NCBI RefSeq assembly: GCF_963924675.1 | Contig: NC_089220.1 | Location: 111,802,697-111,866,696 of the forward strand | From: Phocoena phocoena | Taxonomy: Eukaryota; Chordata; Mammalia; Artiodactyla; Phocoenidae | Length of the DNA stretch: 64,000 bases | Direction of reading: 5' to 3' | Shown here: one piece after another, positions 11,765 through 22,275 of the stretch | How positions within the stretch are numbered: position 1 is the stretch's first letter | How the letters are laid out: each line of letters begins with the position of its first letter | Position numbers and translations under genes: made by a program | Notes under the pieces: model-generated | The model's database searches: none | Seen by the model: the letters and a program-made list of their open reading frames with translations, nothing else | What the model was told of the DNA's origin: nothing

Positions 11765-12070
11765 TACGGGCAGGTGACTTTCTGCACGCCTGCTGTGCAC
11801 CAGGGCCTTACACATGGGCTCTTGTTAATGCTTGAGACAGACCAATGGCGTAGTCACTCTGGGGATTATAAAAGCACCCACCTGGAGGCAGATCGTGGAA
11901 ACTCAGTGGGGTGTAAAATGCCCATAAGGGTCTTGGAATAGACCAAGTGCTCAGAAAGAGGGATTTCATATCAGTGCCATCATCGCCATTTACAGAGGAG
12001 GAAAGTGAGGCCTAGAGAGACCTCAGGACTCAAAGCCGGGTCCACCTGACTCCAGGGCCCAGACTCACTC
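11765..12070 (-). mobile_element. MIR SINE, diverged
   Basis: GCCTGCTGTGCACCAGGGCC at the left, then ATTTACAGAGGAGGAAAGTG and ACTCAAAGCCGGGTCCACCT in antisense MIR order. Confidence 0.6.
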
Positions 12071-12844
12071 ATCACCGATGGGAATAATTGTATGTTACAG
12101 AGCTGCCCCCACCACCTGCCCTCGCACCGCCCCCCCATCTGAACTCCTCATTGGCTATGGGGCCACTTGTAAAGTCATGTGGGCCCTGTGTCCTTCCCCT
12201 TCCCCCTCTGGGCCCCACGTCCTTCTCTGACCCCCAATATCCTCTAGTCTCCGATGAAGGTCTGGGCACGTGCCAGTCCCCTGCCAGGTCCATGTGACCT
12301 CCTTCCTCCTGCCAGTTCACACCTCCCTGGCTCCTTGGCTGCCCCTGACCATTTCCCCCTTGCTTGTGAGGTGTGTTCTTTGGGTAATAATTACATGAAA
12401 TGGCTCACTTGCCAGTTAGATCAGTAAATAATTCCCCCCAGTCCTAGTGGGTGAAGCTCAGAGTTAATGATTGCCAGGAAAGCTTCTCAGGATGCAGATC
12501 ATCTGAGGAGGTCACGCTGAGCTTGATGGCTGGGAGGAGGGGTGCACCCAGGGGCTCCTGTGCCCCCCTCCCTGCCCCCTGCCGTCCTCCCATCTCTTGT
12601 GTCTGAATTCAGCACCAGTAGGCCTCCCTGTTCGCAGCCAGCCCACTTCCCCGCGCGGGGTCTTTGCTCTAAAGCTCGTCTCCTTTCCTCTCCTCTCTGC
12701 CGGAGCAAGTACTCCCCCTCATTTGGGGTCCACTTCTAGCGGTGCCTCCCCCCAGGGGCCTTCACTGACTGTCCTGACATCCTTGCTCTGGGCCCCTTCT
12801 CTGGGCTCCTCGGGGCCATTGGGCAGGTCTTTTCTGAGTGCTCT
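12071..12844. other. GC-rich unique DNA, nothing recognised
   Basis: C-rich on the + strand. Overlapping Pro/Ser-rich frames look like composition effects. Confidence 0.45.
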
Positions 12845-13110
12845 CCACCATGTCAGGGGCTGTGCTTGGTTCCGGGGACCCAGCAGTGGGCAAGGTGGGG
12901 TTGGACGTGCTCCTGGAGTACCCACACAGCTTGAGGGTGCGGCAGGGAGGCCCCGAGGACCTGGGGGCAGTGGGCAGGTGAGGGGCACTGGAGCCTGAGG
13001 AAGTGGGGCTCGGGCAAGGATGAGGTGGAGCTTTCCAGGCAGACACGGAGTGAGGGCAAAGGCATCTCGAAGCTGAGGGAGCGGTGTGTACTAAGTACAA
13101 AGGCATGATC
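12845..13110 (-). mobile_element. L2-like remnant
   Basis: Antisense L2-style text: GTCAGGGGCTGTGCTTGGTT, CCCAGCAGTGGGCAAGGTGG, GTGAGGGCAAAGGCATCTCG. Confidence 0.45.
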
Positions 13111-14289
13111 TGGTGGCTGGATGGGTGATGCTTCACCTACCGCTGTGTGGCATTCCAGACACCTGGGAATCGCCCACGTGGGTGTGTCCAGGAGGCTGGT
13201 GGTCCCTTGGAGAAGTCTGTTTCCCTCCCTCCTGTCGCTCCCTCATGGTTTCACTACTGGACATGTCTGGTTTCTCAGAAAGAAGGGATTCTCTGTGAGG
13301 GTGGCCGTGCTTTCCTATACCCTGCTCACCAGGGACCTGGGGTTGCAGCACCTGCTCACCGAGCGATGTGGATTCGAACCTAAGCTCCTTCAGTGCACAG
13401 TGGATTCTGGGCCACGAGAAGGTGACTGATCCCAGGAGCTCAGGGTAGTTGCTTCCCCCCTGGGCCATGCGCGGCAATCCCCACCGGCGCTTGATACTGG
13501 GGATGATCCCGGGGCTCCCGCACTGGGGATTCTGATTGAACAAGCACGAGGTGGACTCACTCAGTAGGTTCTGCGTTCACGGCCCCTGGGTTATTTGGAT
13601 GCACGGTTGGGTTTGGGGCTACTGCTACAGTGTTTTTCCAGGCTCCTGCCTCTATCCCTAACTTCACCCCATCCCCAGAGTCAGCACCCCAGACCCCACC
13701 TGGACAGTTTCCGGGTGGGGAGCTCAGTGCCCATAGAGCAGCCCTTCCTCATTGGGGGACAGTGTCTCTGTGGCTTGAGCTGACGCCTGCCTCCCAGAAG
13801 CTCCCATCTGTGGGGGCGGGGGTGTCTTGGTTCTGCATGGCCTCCTCCAGGCTTCCAGGGCTGCTTCCCCAGGATGTGGGAAGGCGTTCACCCTTGCCCG
13901 GGGCCCTCCCTGGGTCTCCCTGCCTTCCTTCCTCTGTGGTCTGGGCTCCGTCTCACAGGCTGACAGCCTTGTCTCAGACTTGAAGCTTCTGATCAGATTA
14001 ACAGCTTGGGAGGAGGAGGGTGGAGATAGGATCGTGCCTTCCCCGGCAGCCTGACATTTCCTGTTGGGGGGAGGGGAACGCCAACAGTCAGGGCCTGGTT
14101 CACCTTCCATCAACCTGGCAGGGACTCACCCTTTCCCAACCTTGGGGGAGGGAACTGCCTACTGCACCCACCCTGGAGGCCAACAAGCTGTGTAGCCTAG
14201 GCACCCTGGTCCTGATTCTCCAGGGCTCAGTGGAGGACCAGCTCAGCTCTCGCCTTGGCCTAGAATCTTAGCGGCCTCACCCTGGCTGT
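13111..14289. other. GC-rich unique DNA, nothing recognised
   Basis: Frames in all phases are short and lack recognisable domains. Confidence 0.45.
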
Positions 14290-14650
14290 GCTGTAGAGTC
14301 ACCTGGGTCCTTAGCTCCCTGATTTTCGGAGGCCTCAGTTAACTGAGTAGTGGGTCCAGGCATCAGTATGTTTTCAAACTCCCTAGGAAAATAGTACTTT
14401 ATATTCTTTACCATATCACTTTTTGTAAGTGTTGAATATATTCCTGTTTATTTTTCTATGTTGTTTTGTAGCCTTAGGAAGCGTTTCAAACATATCTGAA
14501 TGTATAAAATTAGAGTAAATGCCCTACATGGTGTGATGCTTCATTATATATAAAACTGTGTGCATATATTAAATTTTGTCTCTTGAAAAAAAACCCAAAA
14601 AACTCTCTGGGTAGTTTTAAGGTGCATCCAGAGTTGAGAACCACTGGGCT
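14290..14650 (+). mobile_element. MER5-like hAT fragment split by a retroposed insert
   Basis: 14290-14387 and 14612-14650 join into one MER5-like element (AGTCACCTGGGTCCTTAG ... GAGTTGAGAACCACTGGGC). The interruption is described separately. Confidence 0.55.
14388..14600 (+). mobile_element. Unidentified retroposed sequence with A-rich tail
   Basis: 213 bp of AT-rich DNA end in an A-rich tail (14585-14600) and are flanked by AACTCCCTAGG (14377-14387) and AACTCTCTGGG (14601-14611). TATTAAA lies about 12 bp before the tail. It is neither SINE nor recognisable L1; it could be the 3' end of a processed transcript. Confidence 0.5.
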
Positions 14651-14771
14651 AGGTGCCCAGCACCCACCTGTCCAGCTCCTACAATGTGTGGAAATAGTTT
14701 CACTAGAGTAAAACAGCCAGGGCTGTCTTATGATGTATATCACCTAATACTAAAGTACATCTTTGTATTTT

Positions 14772-16179
14772 TTGTTGTTGTTGTTGTTGGAAGATTTTTA
14801 ATCACAGTTTCAATTTCATTACTTGTGATTGGTCTGTTCATATTTTCTGTTTCTTCCTGGTTCAGTCTTGGAAGGTTATACCTTTCTAAGAATTTGTCCA
14901 TTTCTTCCAGGTTGTCCACTTTATTGGCATAGAGTGGCTTGTAGTAGTCTCTTAGGATGCTTTGTGTTTCTGCGGTGTCTGTTGTAACTTCTCCTTTTTC
15001 ATTTCTAATTTTATTGATTTGAGTCCTCTCCCTCTTTTTCTTGATGAGTCTGGCTAGTGGTTTATCAATTTTGTTTATCTTCTCAAAGAACCAGCTTTTA
15101 GTTTCATTGATCTTTGCTATTGTTTTCTTTGTTTCTATTTCATTTCTTTCTGCTCTGATCTTTATGATTTCTTTCCTTCTGCTAACTTTGGGTTTTGTTT
15201 GTTCTTTCTCTAGTTCCTTTAGGTGTAAGGTTAGATTATTTATTTGAGATTTTTCTTGTTTCTTGAGGTAGGCTTGTATAGCTATAAACTTCCCTGTTAG
15301 AACTGCTTTTGCTGCATCCCATAGGTTTTGGATCGTCGTGTTTTCATTGTCATTTGTCTCTAGGTATTTTTTGATTTCCTCTTTGATTTCCTCAGTGATC
15401 TCTTGGTTATTTAGTAACGTATTGTTTAGCCTCCATGTGTTTGTGTTTTTTACATTTTTTTCCCTGTAATCAATTTCTAATCTCATAGCGTTGTGGTCAG
15501 AAAAGATGCTTGATATGATTTCAATTTTCTTAAATTTACTGAGGCTTGATTTGTGACCCAAGATGTGATCTATCCTGAAGAATGTTCCGTGTGCACTTGA
15601 GAAGAAAGTGTAATCTGCCGTTTTTGATTGGAATGTCCTATAAATATCAATTAAATCTATCTGGTCTATTATGTCATTTAAAGCTTGTGTTTCCTTATTT
15701 ATTTTCATTTTGGATGATCTGTCCATTGGTGTAAGTGAGGTGTTAAAATCCCCCTCTATTATTGTGTTACTGTCGATATCCTGTTTTATAGCTGTTAGCA
15801 CTTGCCTTATGTATTGAGGTGCTCCTATGTTGGGTGCATATATATTTATAATTGTTATATCTTCTTCTTGGATTGATCCCTTGATCATTATGTAGTGTCC
15901 TTCCTTGTCTCTTGTAACATTCTTTATTTTAAAGTCTCTTTTATCTGATATGAGTATAGCTACTCCAGCTTTCTTTTGATTTCCATTTGCATGGAATATC
16001 TTTTTCCATCCCCTCACTTTCAGTCTGTATGTGTCCCTAGGTCTGAAGTGGGTCTCTTGTAAACAGCATATATATGGGTCTTGTTTTTGTATCCATTCAG
16101 CAAGCCTGTGTCTTTTGGTTGGAGCATTTAATCCATTCACGTTTAAGGTAATTATTGATATATATGTTTCTATGACCAT
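14772..16179 (-). pseudogene. L1 ORF2 fragment: endonuclease domain only
   Basis: The frame is open from Met at 16179 to the truncation, about 465 codons, with no stop. The apurinic-type endonuclease motifs are visible in order: TLNVNGL near residue 14, QETHF near 43, GDFNT near 145 and SDHNAM near 230. A coiled, Lys/Glu-rich linker follows, up to the start of the Z region. Reverse transcriptase and the Cys-rich C-terminus are absent because the insertion ends. The frame also runs upstream through the SINE to 16380, but that part is not L1 protein. The protein cannot support retrotransposition alone. Confidence 0.9.
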
Positions 16180-16202
16180 CTTCTTAATTGTTTTGGGTTT
16201 GT

Positions 16203-16399
16203 TTTTTTTGGTACATGGGCCTCTCACTGTTGTGGCCTCTCCCGTTGCAGAGCACAGGCTCTGGACGTGCAGGCTCAGCGGCCATGGCTCACGGGCCCAG
16301 CCGCTCCGCGGCATGTGGGATCTTCCCGGACCGGGGCACGAACCCGTGTCCCCTGCATTGGCAGGCGGATTCTCAACCACTGCGCCACCAGGGAAGCCC
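16203..16399 (-). mobile_element. Short CHR SINE inserted in the L1 inter-ORF spacer
   Basis: The T-run at the left and AGGGAAGCCC at the right define the antisense orientation. It lies between the ORF1 stop (16445) and the ORF2 start (16179) of the surrounding L1. Flanks TTGGGTTTGTTTT and TTGAGTTGGTTTT look like a diverged 13-bp target duplication. This insertion is younger than the L1. Confidence 0.9.
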
Positions 16400-16444
16400 T
16401 TGAGTTGGTTTTTGTAGGTCCTTTTCTTCTCTTGTGTTTCCTGC

Positions 16445-17349
16445 CTAGAGAAGTTCCTTTAGCATTTGCTGTAGAGCTGGTTTGGTGGTGCTGAATTCTC
16501 TTAGCTTTTGCTTGTCTGTAAAGCTTTTGATTTCTCCATGGAATCTGAATGAGATGCTTGCTGGGTAGAGTAATCTTGGTTGTAGGTTCTTCCCTTTCAT
16601 CACTTTAAGTATATCATGCCACTCCCTTCTGGCTTGTAGAGTTTCTGCTGAGAAATCAGCTGTTAACCTTATGGGAGTTCCCTTGTATGTTATTTGTCAT
16701 TTTTTCCTTGCCGCTTTCAATAATTTTTCTTTGTCTTTAATTTTTGCCAATTTGATTACTACATGTCTCGGCATGTTTCTCCTTGGGTTTATCCTGTATG
16801 GGACTCGCTGCTCTTCCTGGACTTGGGTGGCTATTTCCTTTCCCGTGTTAGGGAAGTTTTTGACTATAATCTCTTCCAATATTTTCTTGGGTCCTTTCTC
16901 TCCTCTTCTCCTTCTGGGACCGCTATAATGCGAATGTTGTTGCGTTTAATGTTGTCCCCGAGGTCTCTTAGGCTGTCTTCATTTCTTTTCATTCTTTTTT
17001 CTATATTCTGTTCCACAGCAGTGAATTCCACCATGCTGTCTTCCAGGTCACTTATCCGTTCTTCTGCCTCAGTTATTCTGCTATTGATTCCTTCTCGTGT
17101 AGTTTTCATTTCAGTTATTGTATTGTTCATCTCTGTTTGTTTGTTCTTTAATTCTTCCAGGTCTTTGTTAAACATTTCTTGCATCTTCTCGATCTTTGCG
17201 TCCATTATTTTTCTGAGGTCCTGGATCATCTTCACTATCATTATTCTGAATTCTTTTTCTGGAAGGTTGCCTATCTCCACTTCATTTAGTTGTTTTTCTG
17301 GGGTTTTATCTTGTTCCTTCATCTGGTACATAGCCCTCTGCCTTTTCAT
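16445..17349 (-). pseudogene. L1 ORF1 pseudogene (RNA-binding protein), frameshifted
   Basis: The frame starts at Met on 17349 with a Lys/Glu-rich N-terminus, then a long coiled coil (MNNTITEMKTTREGINSRI region), then the RRM segment (IIAVPEGEEE). A single indel near 16895-16905 shifts the frame. The next frame carries EEIIVKNFPN and the C-terminal domain but has a stop at about 16694-16696. The C-terminus ([16 protein letters not shown], stop at 16445) is recognisable. Total length is close to normal for L1 ORF1 but it is not divisible by three. Confidence 0.85.
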
Positions 17350-17659
17350 CTTGTCTGTCTTTCTGTGAATGTGGTTTTTGTTCCACAGGCTACAGGATTG
17401 TAGTTCTTCTTGCTTCTGCTCTCTGCCCTCTGGTGGATGAAGCTCCGTCTTTGTATTTTATAAGAAGGTATTTAAAAATTTAAATCAGTAAAAGTAAGTA
17501 TTTAATAATTTTAAAGACAAAAATTGTGTAACAGTTTGGAACCTCAAGTAAATGTAAACTTATAAAAACAGACCTTGTAATTCTGGTTTATATTAGCAGA
17601 TAAACAAAAATGAAGTATTCAAAACTTTGAAATCTACACACTTCAAAAACATAAAATCT

Positions 17660-17985
17660 GGGGCTTCCCTGGTGGCGCAGTGGTTAAGAATCTGCCTGCC
17701 AATGCAGGAGACATGGGTTCGAGCCCTGGTCTGGGAAGATCCCACATGCCGTGGAGCAACTAAGTCCGTGCACCACAATTACTGAGCCTGCGCTGTAGAG
17801 CCCCTGAGCCACAACTACTGAGCCCGTGTGCCTAGAGCCCGTGCTCCCAACGAGAGAAGCCACCACAATGGCTTGTACACCACAACGAAGAGTAGCCCCC
17901 GCTCACCGCAACCAGAGAAAAGCCTGCGTGCAGCAACGGAGACCCAGTGCAGCCAAAGATAAAAATAAATTTATTAAAAAAAAAA
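17660..17985 (+). mobile_element. Long CHR SINE, 5' half of a SINE-L1 composite
   Basis: A complete long-form SINE from GGGCTTCCCTGGTGGCGCAG to an A-rich tail with ATAAATTTATT. No duplication flanks the SINE alone. The only matching direct repeat (CATAAAATCT) lies at 17650-17659 and 18102-18111, beyond an L1 3' fragment that follows directly. Confidence 0.92.
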
Positions 17986-18101
17986 GATCTTAGAAAAGGT
18001 GGATATACGTATACGTATGACTGATTCACTTTGCTGTACAGCAAGAAACTAACACAACATTGTAAAGCAACTATACTCCAACATAAAAACAAACCCCAAA
18101 G
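17986..18101 (+). mobile_element. L1 3'-terminal fragment, 3' half of a SINE-L1 composite
   Basis: About 115 bp of cetartiodactyl L1 3' end in sense orientation, recognised by ACTGATTCACTTTGCTGTAC and ACTATACTCCAACATAAAAA. It abuts the SINE tail without a duplication between them. Confidence 0.85.
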
Positions 18102-18111
18102 CATAAAATCT

Positions 18112-18559
18112 AGTCATGAAAAATGGAAGATGAATTATTTGATCCCTTTTAGAGGAGAATCTTAAAATCAAAGTTGGCAGTATGTTACAAGTATTTTTTT
18201 TCTGTAACATTTTCTAGAAAAATATTTCCCTGACTCTACCCTAGTTGGGGAATGGTAAGAAGATATATTTGTGAGATGTCTTCGAACATTTTCCACTGAC
18301 AGGGTCTTTTGGCTTTTTTTTTTCTGGGACTGCAGTCTTTTATTTATAAGGAGCCATAGTTTTTGTTTCTAAAGCATTTCTGGTTTGTCCTTAAGTTCTT
18401 TAGTTTTATCTTGTTCAGATGGAGATTCTGATGCAACACTTCCTGTGTCAGTTTCAAAACTGTCATGTTGATATTCCACACGTTAGGAAAGTCTGTGAAT
18501 AGAGTAATAGTTATTCTTGCAACAGCATTTTGCTTTGTCTACTGCTGTGCAATGTCTGA
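18112..18559. other. AT-rich DNA, nothing recognised
   Basis: Possibly decayed LINE sequence, but no phrase secure enough to name. Confidence 0.35.
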
Positions 18560-19170
18560 AAAGGACTTAAAACATATTTTACATTTCAGCGTTTTTTTCT
18601 GGGTTTTTTTGTTTTTTTTCTTTACATTGTGATTGTCTTCTTTTAAGAACATACCAAAATTGAGAGATTAGTATAATGAATTTCCATGCCTGGCCTCAAC
18701 AGTTATCAACTCATGGCCAACCTTGTTTCACCTATACCCCTACCCATACACCCTGCTCTTGCCAGATTCTTTTGAAGCCGATTCAAGACATCATCTCATC
18801 TCTTCTGTGACTGCTTCAGTATACATCTCTAAGTGAAAAGGGCCCTTTAAAAAATGTAACCATCGGGGCTTCCCTGGTGGCGCAGTGGTTGAGAGTCCGC
18901 CTGCCGATGCAGGGGACACAGGTTCGTGCCCCGGTCTGGGAAGATCCCACATGCCACAGGGTGGCTGGGCCCGTGAGCCATGGCCGCTGAGCCTGCGCGT
19001 CCGGAGCCTGTGCTCCGCAACGGGAGAGGCCACAACAGTGAGAGGCCCGCGTACCGCAAAAAAAAAAAAAAAAAAGTAACCATCATCCTATTATTATATC
19101 TTACAAATTGATCATTTCTTGTTATCATAAAAAAATCCCGTGTTCAGATTTTCCCAGTTGTCTCATACAT
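18560..19170 (-). mobile_element. L1M 3' remnant holding a SINE
   Basis: Antisense old L1 3' UTR (TTGATCATTTCTTGTTATCA, TTTCCCAGTTGTCTCATACA) interrupted at 18865-19075. Confidence 0.6.
18865..19075 (+). mobile_element. Short CHR SINE
   Basis: The duplication GTAACCATC is at 18856-18864 and 19076-19084, following an A17-18 tail. The host sequence is an antisense L1M 3' end. Confidence 0.92.
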
Positions 19171-19216
19171 TTTTTTCAGTTGGTTTGAGATTTCAGATCT
19201 TAAAAATTCTGAAATA

Positions 19217-19273
19217 CAGCAGAAACTAACACAACACTGTAAAGCAATTATACTCCAATAAAGATGTTTTTAA
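19217..19273 (+). mobile_element. 57-bp L1 3' end with target duplication
   Basis: Only the last 57 bp of a cetartiodactyl L1 is present (AGAAACTAACACAACACTG to CTCCAATAAAG and a T/A-rich end). The perfect 15-bp duplication AAAAATTCTGAAATA is at 19202-19216 and 19274-19288. This is an extreme 5' truncation. Confidence 0.88.
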
Positions 19274-19431
19274 AAAAATTCTGAAATAAAAATTTTAGAC
19301 CAAGCAAAAGAGACCATTTTGGCATGGAAGTGCAGGATTCACCAACAGAGCCTGCAACCACTGGGTAGAAGTTTCTAGACAAGTAGGCCAGACCCTGTCT
19401 CTAGGTTTCGGAGTGCAGTGGACGGCAAAAT

Positions 19432-19720
19432 CGTTCAGTCATTCAGTAAACATGTGTTCATTCCACAGTGACGCGGGGCCCAGTCCTGGGCTGGGCACCT
19501 CGGACAGAGCAGTGAACAAGACAGACTGGGCGAGTCTTGAGGGGAGCCAGAGCTCATTACACCGTGAGGTTTGCAAAGGGGATGATATAGACCCTTGCAG
19601 GTGGTATTGAGCGTAGCCTGGAGCAATGGATAGAATTCCATCAAGAAGAGAGCGTGGAGGGAGCGGTGTCTCTCCCCCAGTAATCAGCAAGGGCAAAAGC
19701 ATGGAAGTGTGAAAGCCCGG
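19432..19720 (-). mobile_element. L2-like remnant
   Basis: Antisense L2 3' start (CAGTCATTCAGTAAACATGT) followed by CAGAGCAGTGAACAAGACAG and GCAAGGGCAAAAGCATGGAA. Confidence 0.55.
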
Positions 19721-20399
19721 TGCGTGCCCGGACAGTGATGGGGGTGTCTCAAGGCTGGGGACGGGTGAGGCTACTGCGGGCTCGAGGATATGCCTTATAA
19801 GGAGCGGGGGCCTCTGGGGCCTTCCAGAAGGGACCCCAGAGTTTTGTGGTAGGAACCTAAGGTGTGGACCGTGAGTCTGGGAGCCTTGCGGGAACTCTGA
19901 GGAGTTACTTGGAGTTCCTGGCCCTTCGCGGGGCGGGGCCTCAGCGAGACTGGAGCCCCTCCCTTGGGGGCGGTCAGTGTCTGCCTGGACCTCCACGTGC
20001 CTCCAGGGCGAGCACGGTGCCCTGCACGCAGAACGGGCTCACTGTGTGTTTACTACTGGTGACCTTCCGGCGCTCCCAGTACAGGGCACCCCTGTCCCCT
20101 TCCCCCTTCACCATGGCCGGCACAGAGGGAGCCCCCTAAGGCCTAAGGCTTGGGGAAAGGCGGTGGCTTTTCCAAAACATGTCAGCTATCTGGCTTTGGA
20201 ACCTCGGCCCCAGCGACACTGAATGGCGGACTGCAAGGCCAGCGTTGCCCCAGGGCCAGCAGGCAGGCGTGGAGGAAGGCTTGAGACGAGAGCTTCTCAT
20301 GAGGAAATGCCAATATTTGCAACCCTGGGCTGGCTCGCATAGCTAGTTTATCCAAGACTGGCCAACAGTTGGAGGACTCATTCATTTATTTCCTTTTAA
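19721..20399. other. Unique DNA, nothing recognised
   Basis: GC-rich at 19780-20150. The phrase GAGCACGGTGCCCTGCACGC suggests a faint old repeat. Confidence 0.4.
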
Positions 20400-20930
20400 T
20401 AGCATTGGCGCTTTGGTTAAAAAAAAAAAAAAAAAAGAATGAATTAACAGATACATAAATAAATAGTAATGCACATGCTCATTGTGGGCAAACTCTAATG
20501 TTATAGAAATGTAGAAGCGAGAGAATAAAGCAAATCCCAGGAGGTAAACCCTACCGTCCAGAGAGAACAACTGTGAACACTTTGTGGAATCCTTTCAAAC
20601 ACTTTTCTGTCCATAAATACAAGCATTTAAATGGAACACAGTTTTATACAGATGGCATTACAAGATTTATGCTGTTCCATAACCTGCTTTTTTCATTTAA
20701 TAGCATGTCATGACACCGTTTCCTGTCCATAAGCACAGATCTGTAACATTTTTATAGCCCACAGTACAATTTTACATGGATGTACCAAACTTACCCAGAC
20801 AGCTCTCTATTGCCAGAAATTTGGATTGTTTCCAGTTTTTCTCTACAACGTGCTAAAGAGTATCATTCAGCTTTTTTTAGATGTGCAGTAATTGCCTAGC
20901 AGTAAATATCTAGGATAGCTGGGATAGCTG
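20400..20930 (-). mobile_element. Old L1 3' remnant
   Basis: AT-rich sequence with TTTTCATTTAATAGCATGTC and TTGGATTGTTTCCAGTTTTT, typical of antisense L1M 3' ends. It begins with an A-run at 20420-20437. Confidence 0.55.
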
Positions 20931-21164
20931 GAACAAAGGAAAGATTCCTTTCACACTGCACAGGAGGTCACCATGGCAACCCCACCCCAGTGTGGCGCAC
21001 CCATTAGCCTAAGCTCCAGCCAGGGAGGTGGGTCAGAGACAAGGGGAAACAATCCATTTTCAAGCAGAATTATAAGCCAACACAGAAGCAGCATGAAGGA
21101 GCATTAATGCAGAATTGAGATGGTTTAGGATGCAGTAGTGTTCTCTGGTATACACCTTGGCTTT

Positions 21165-21310
21165 TCATTCTCACAAGAGCCATCAATACTTTTATTATCC
21201 TCATTTAGCTGATAAGAGAAATTCAAGTTGAAGAGGTTAAGTAATCTGCCCGAGGGCACACAGTAAATGATGGAGCCAGGGTTGAAAGTGGCCTGCATCC
21301 ACTCCTCATA
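21165..21310 (-). mobile_element. MIR SINE
   Basis: TTGAAGAGGTTAAGTAATCT, then GGCACACAGTAAATGATGGA. Confidence 0.7.
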
Positions 21311-21499
21311 ATTCTCCTTACGTGACCTAGGGTCGCCAGCCACCCTCTCTTCCCTTACCATCCCTGAGACTTCCAGTCCTGACTCCCCACCCCTCCAGTG
21401 CGTTCATTCCCACCGCATCAGACAGGGTCTGCACTGAGACTTCATCTGGACTCTTCCCAGGCTCCGCCCTGGCCACCTGCCACTCCACACCCTATGCCA

Positions 21500-22275
21500 C
21501 CTCCATACTGAACTATAGACAGCTCTTTCTTCCTCCATGCCTTGGCTTCTGCTACACCCTCAGCTTAGAATGCTCTCTCCTCCGTGGCTGCTGGGCTCCT
21601 GTTTATTCTTTTTCTTTTTTAATAAATTTATTTATTATTTATTTTTAATTTTGGCTGCATTGGGTCTTTGTTGCTGTGCGCGGGCTTTCTCTAGTTGTGA
21701 GCGGGGGCTATTCTTGTTGCGGTGCGTGGGCTTCTCATTGCAGTGGTTTCTTTTGTTGCAGAGCATGGGCTCTAGGTGCACAGGCTTCAGTAGTTGTGGC
21801 TCGCGAGCTCTAGAGCGCGGGCTCAGTAGTTGTGGTTCGCGGGCTCTAGAGTGCAGGCTCAGTAGTTGTGGCACATGGGCTTACTGGCTCCATGGCATGT
21901 GGGATCTTCCCAGACCAGGGCTCGAACCTGTGTCCCCTACGTTGGCAGGCGGATTCTTAACCACTGCGCCACCAGGGAAGCCCTCCTGTTTGTTCTTCAA
22001 GGCTTAGCTCAAGCTTCGTTTCTTCAAGAGGTTTTTCCTGACTCCCTAATGTGACGTCTCTTCTCTGTGTTCCCCTGGAAGTATCTGGTTCTAACTACAG
22101 TTTGACCGTCAGATGTACTTTGTGTCAGTTGTCAGTGTCAAGCTCCTAAAATGTGAGCTCTTAAGGGGTGGAATCATCATATTCGTTTCTCCAGCCCCAC
22201 ATCCTACCATAGCCTTGGACACAGAGTGGGTATTCAGTAAATGTATGCTGAGTGAATGAGTAAATAACCAAGCAT
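21500..22275 (+). mobile_element. L2 LINE 3' end, split by a SINE
   Basis: Text CTTCTGCTACACCCTCAGCT, TTCTTCAAGGCTTAGCTCAA and the terminal GTATTCAGTAAATGTATGCT follow the L2 3' UTR pattern on both sides of the SINE at 21611-21983. Confidence 0.65.
21611..21983 (-). mobile_element. Long CHR SINE in an L2 remnant
   Basis: The duplication TCCTGTTTATTCTT / TCCTGTTTGTTCTT (one mismatch) is at 21597-21610 and 21984-21997. The GCTCTAGAG module is repeated, so this copy is longer than most. Confidence 0.92.

Larger units (their letters stand above)
14772..17447 (-). mobile_element. Young L1 LINE, antisense, 3'-truncated inside ORF2, with perfect target duplication
   Basis: Read on the minus strand, the element has about 100 bp of L1 5' leader, then ORF1, an inter-ORF spacer holding a SINE, and the endonuclease part of ORF2. 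It then stops before the reverse transcriptase domain in an AAC/A-rich tail (on the + strand TTGTTGTTGTTG, 14772-14789). The 12-mer TCTTTGTATTTT flanks it exactly at 14760-14771 and 17448-17459, which is the mark of target-primed reverse transcription. The first-strand nick would be at TTTT/AT. L1 copies usually lose their 5' end. This one keeps most of its 5' half and lacks the 3' half, so it was probably copied from an RNA that ended or was primed at an internal A-rich site. Confidence 0.9.

Noticed and set aside
14740..16380. 546-codon open frame on the minus strand as a host gene
   Set aside because: It is L1 ORF2 endonuclease fused by chance to SINE sequence upstream of 16179.
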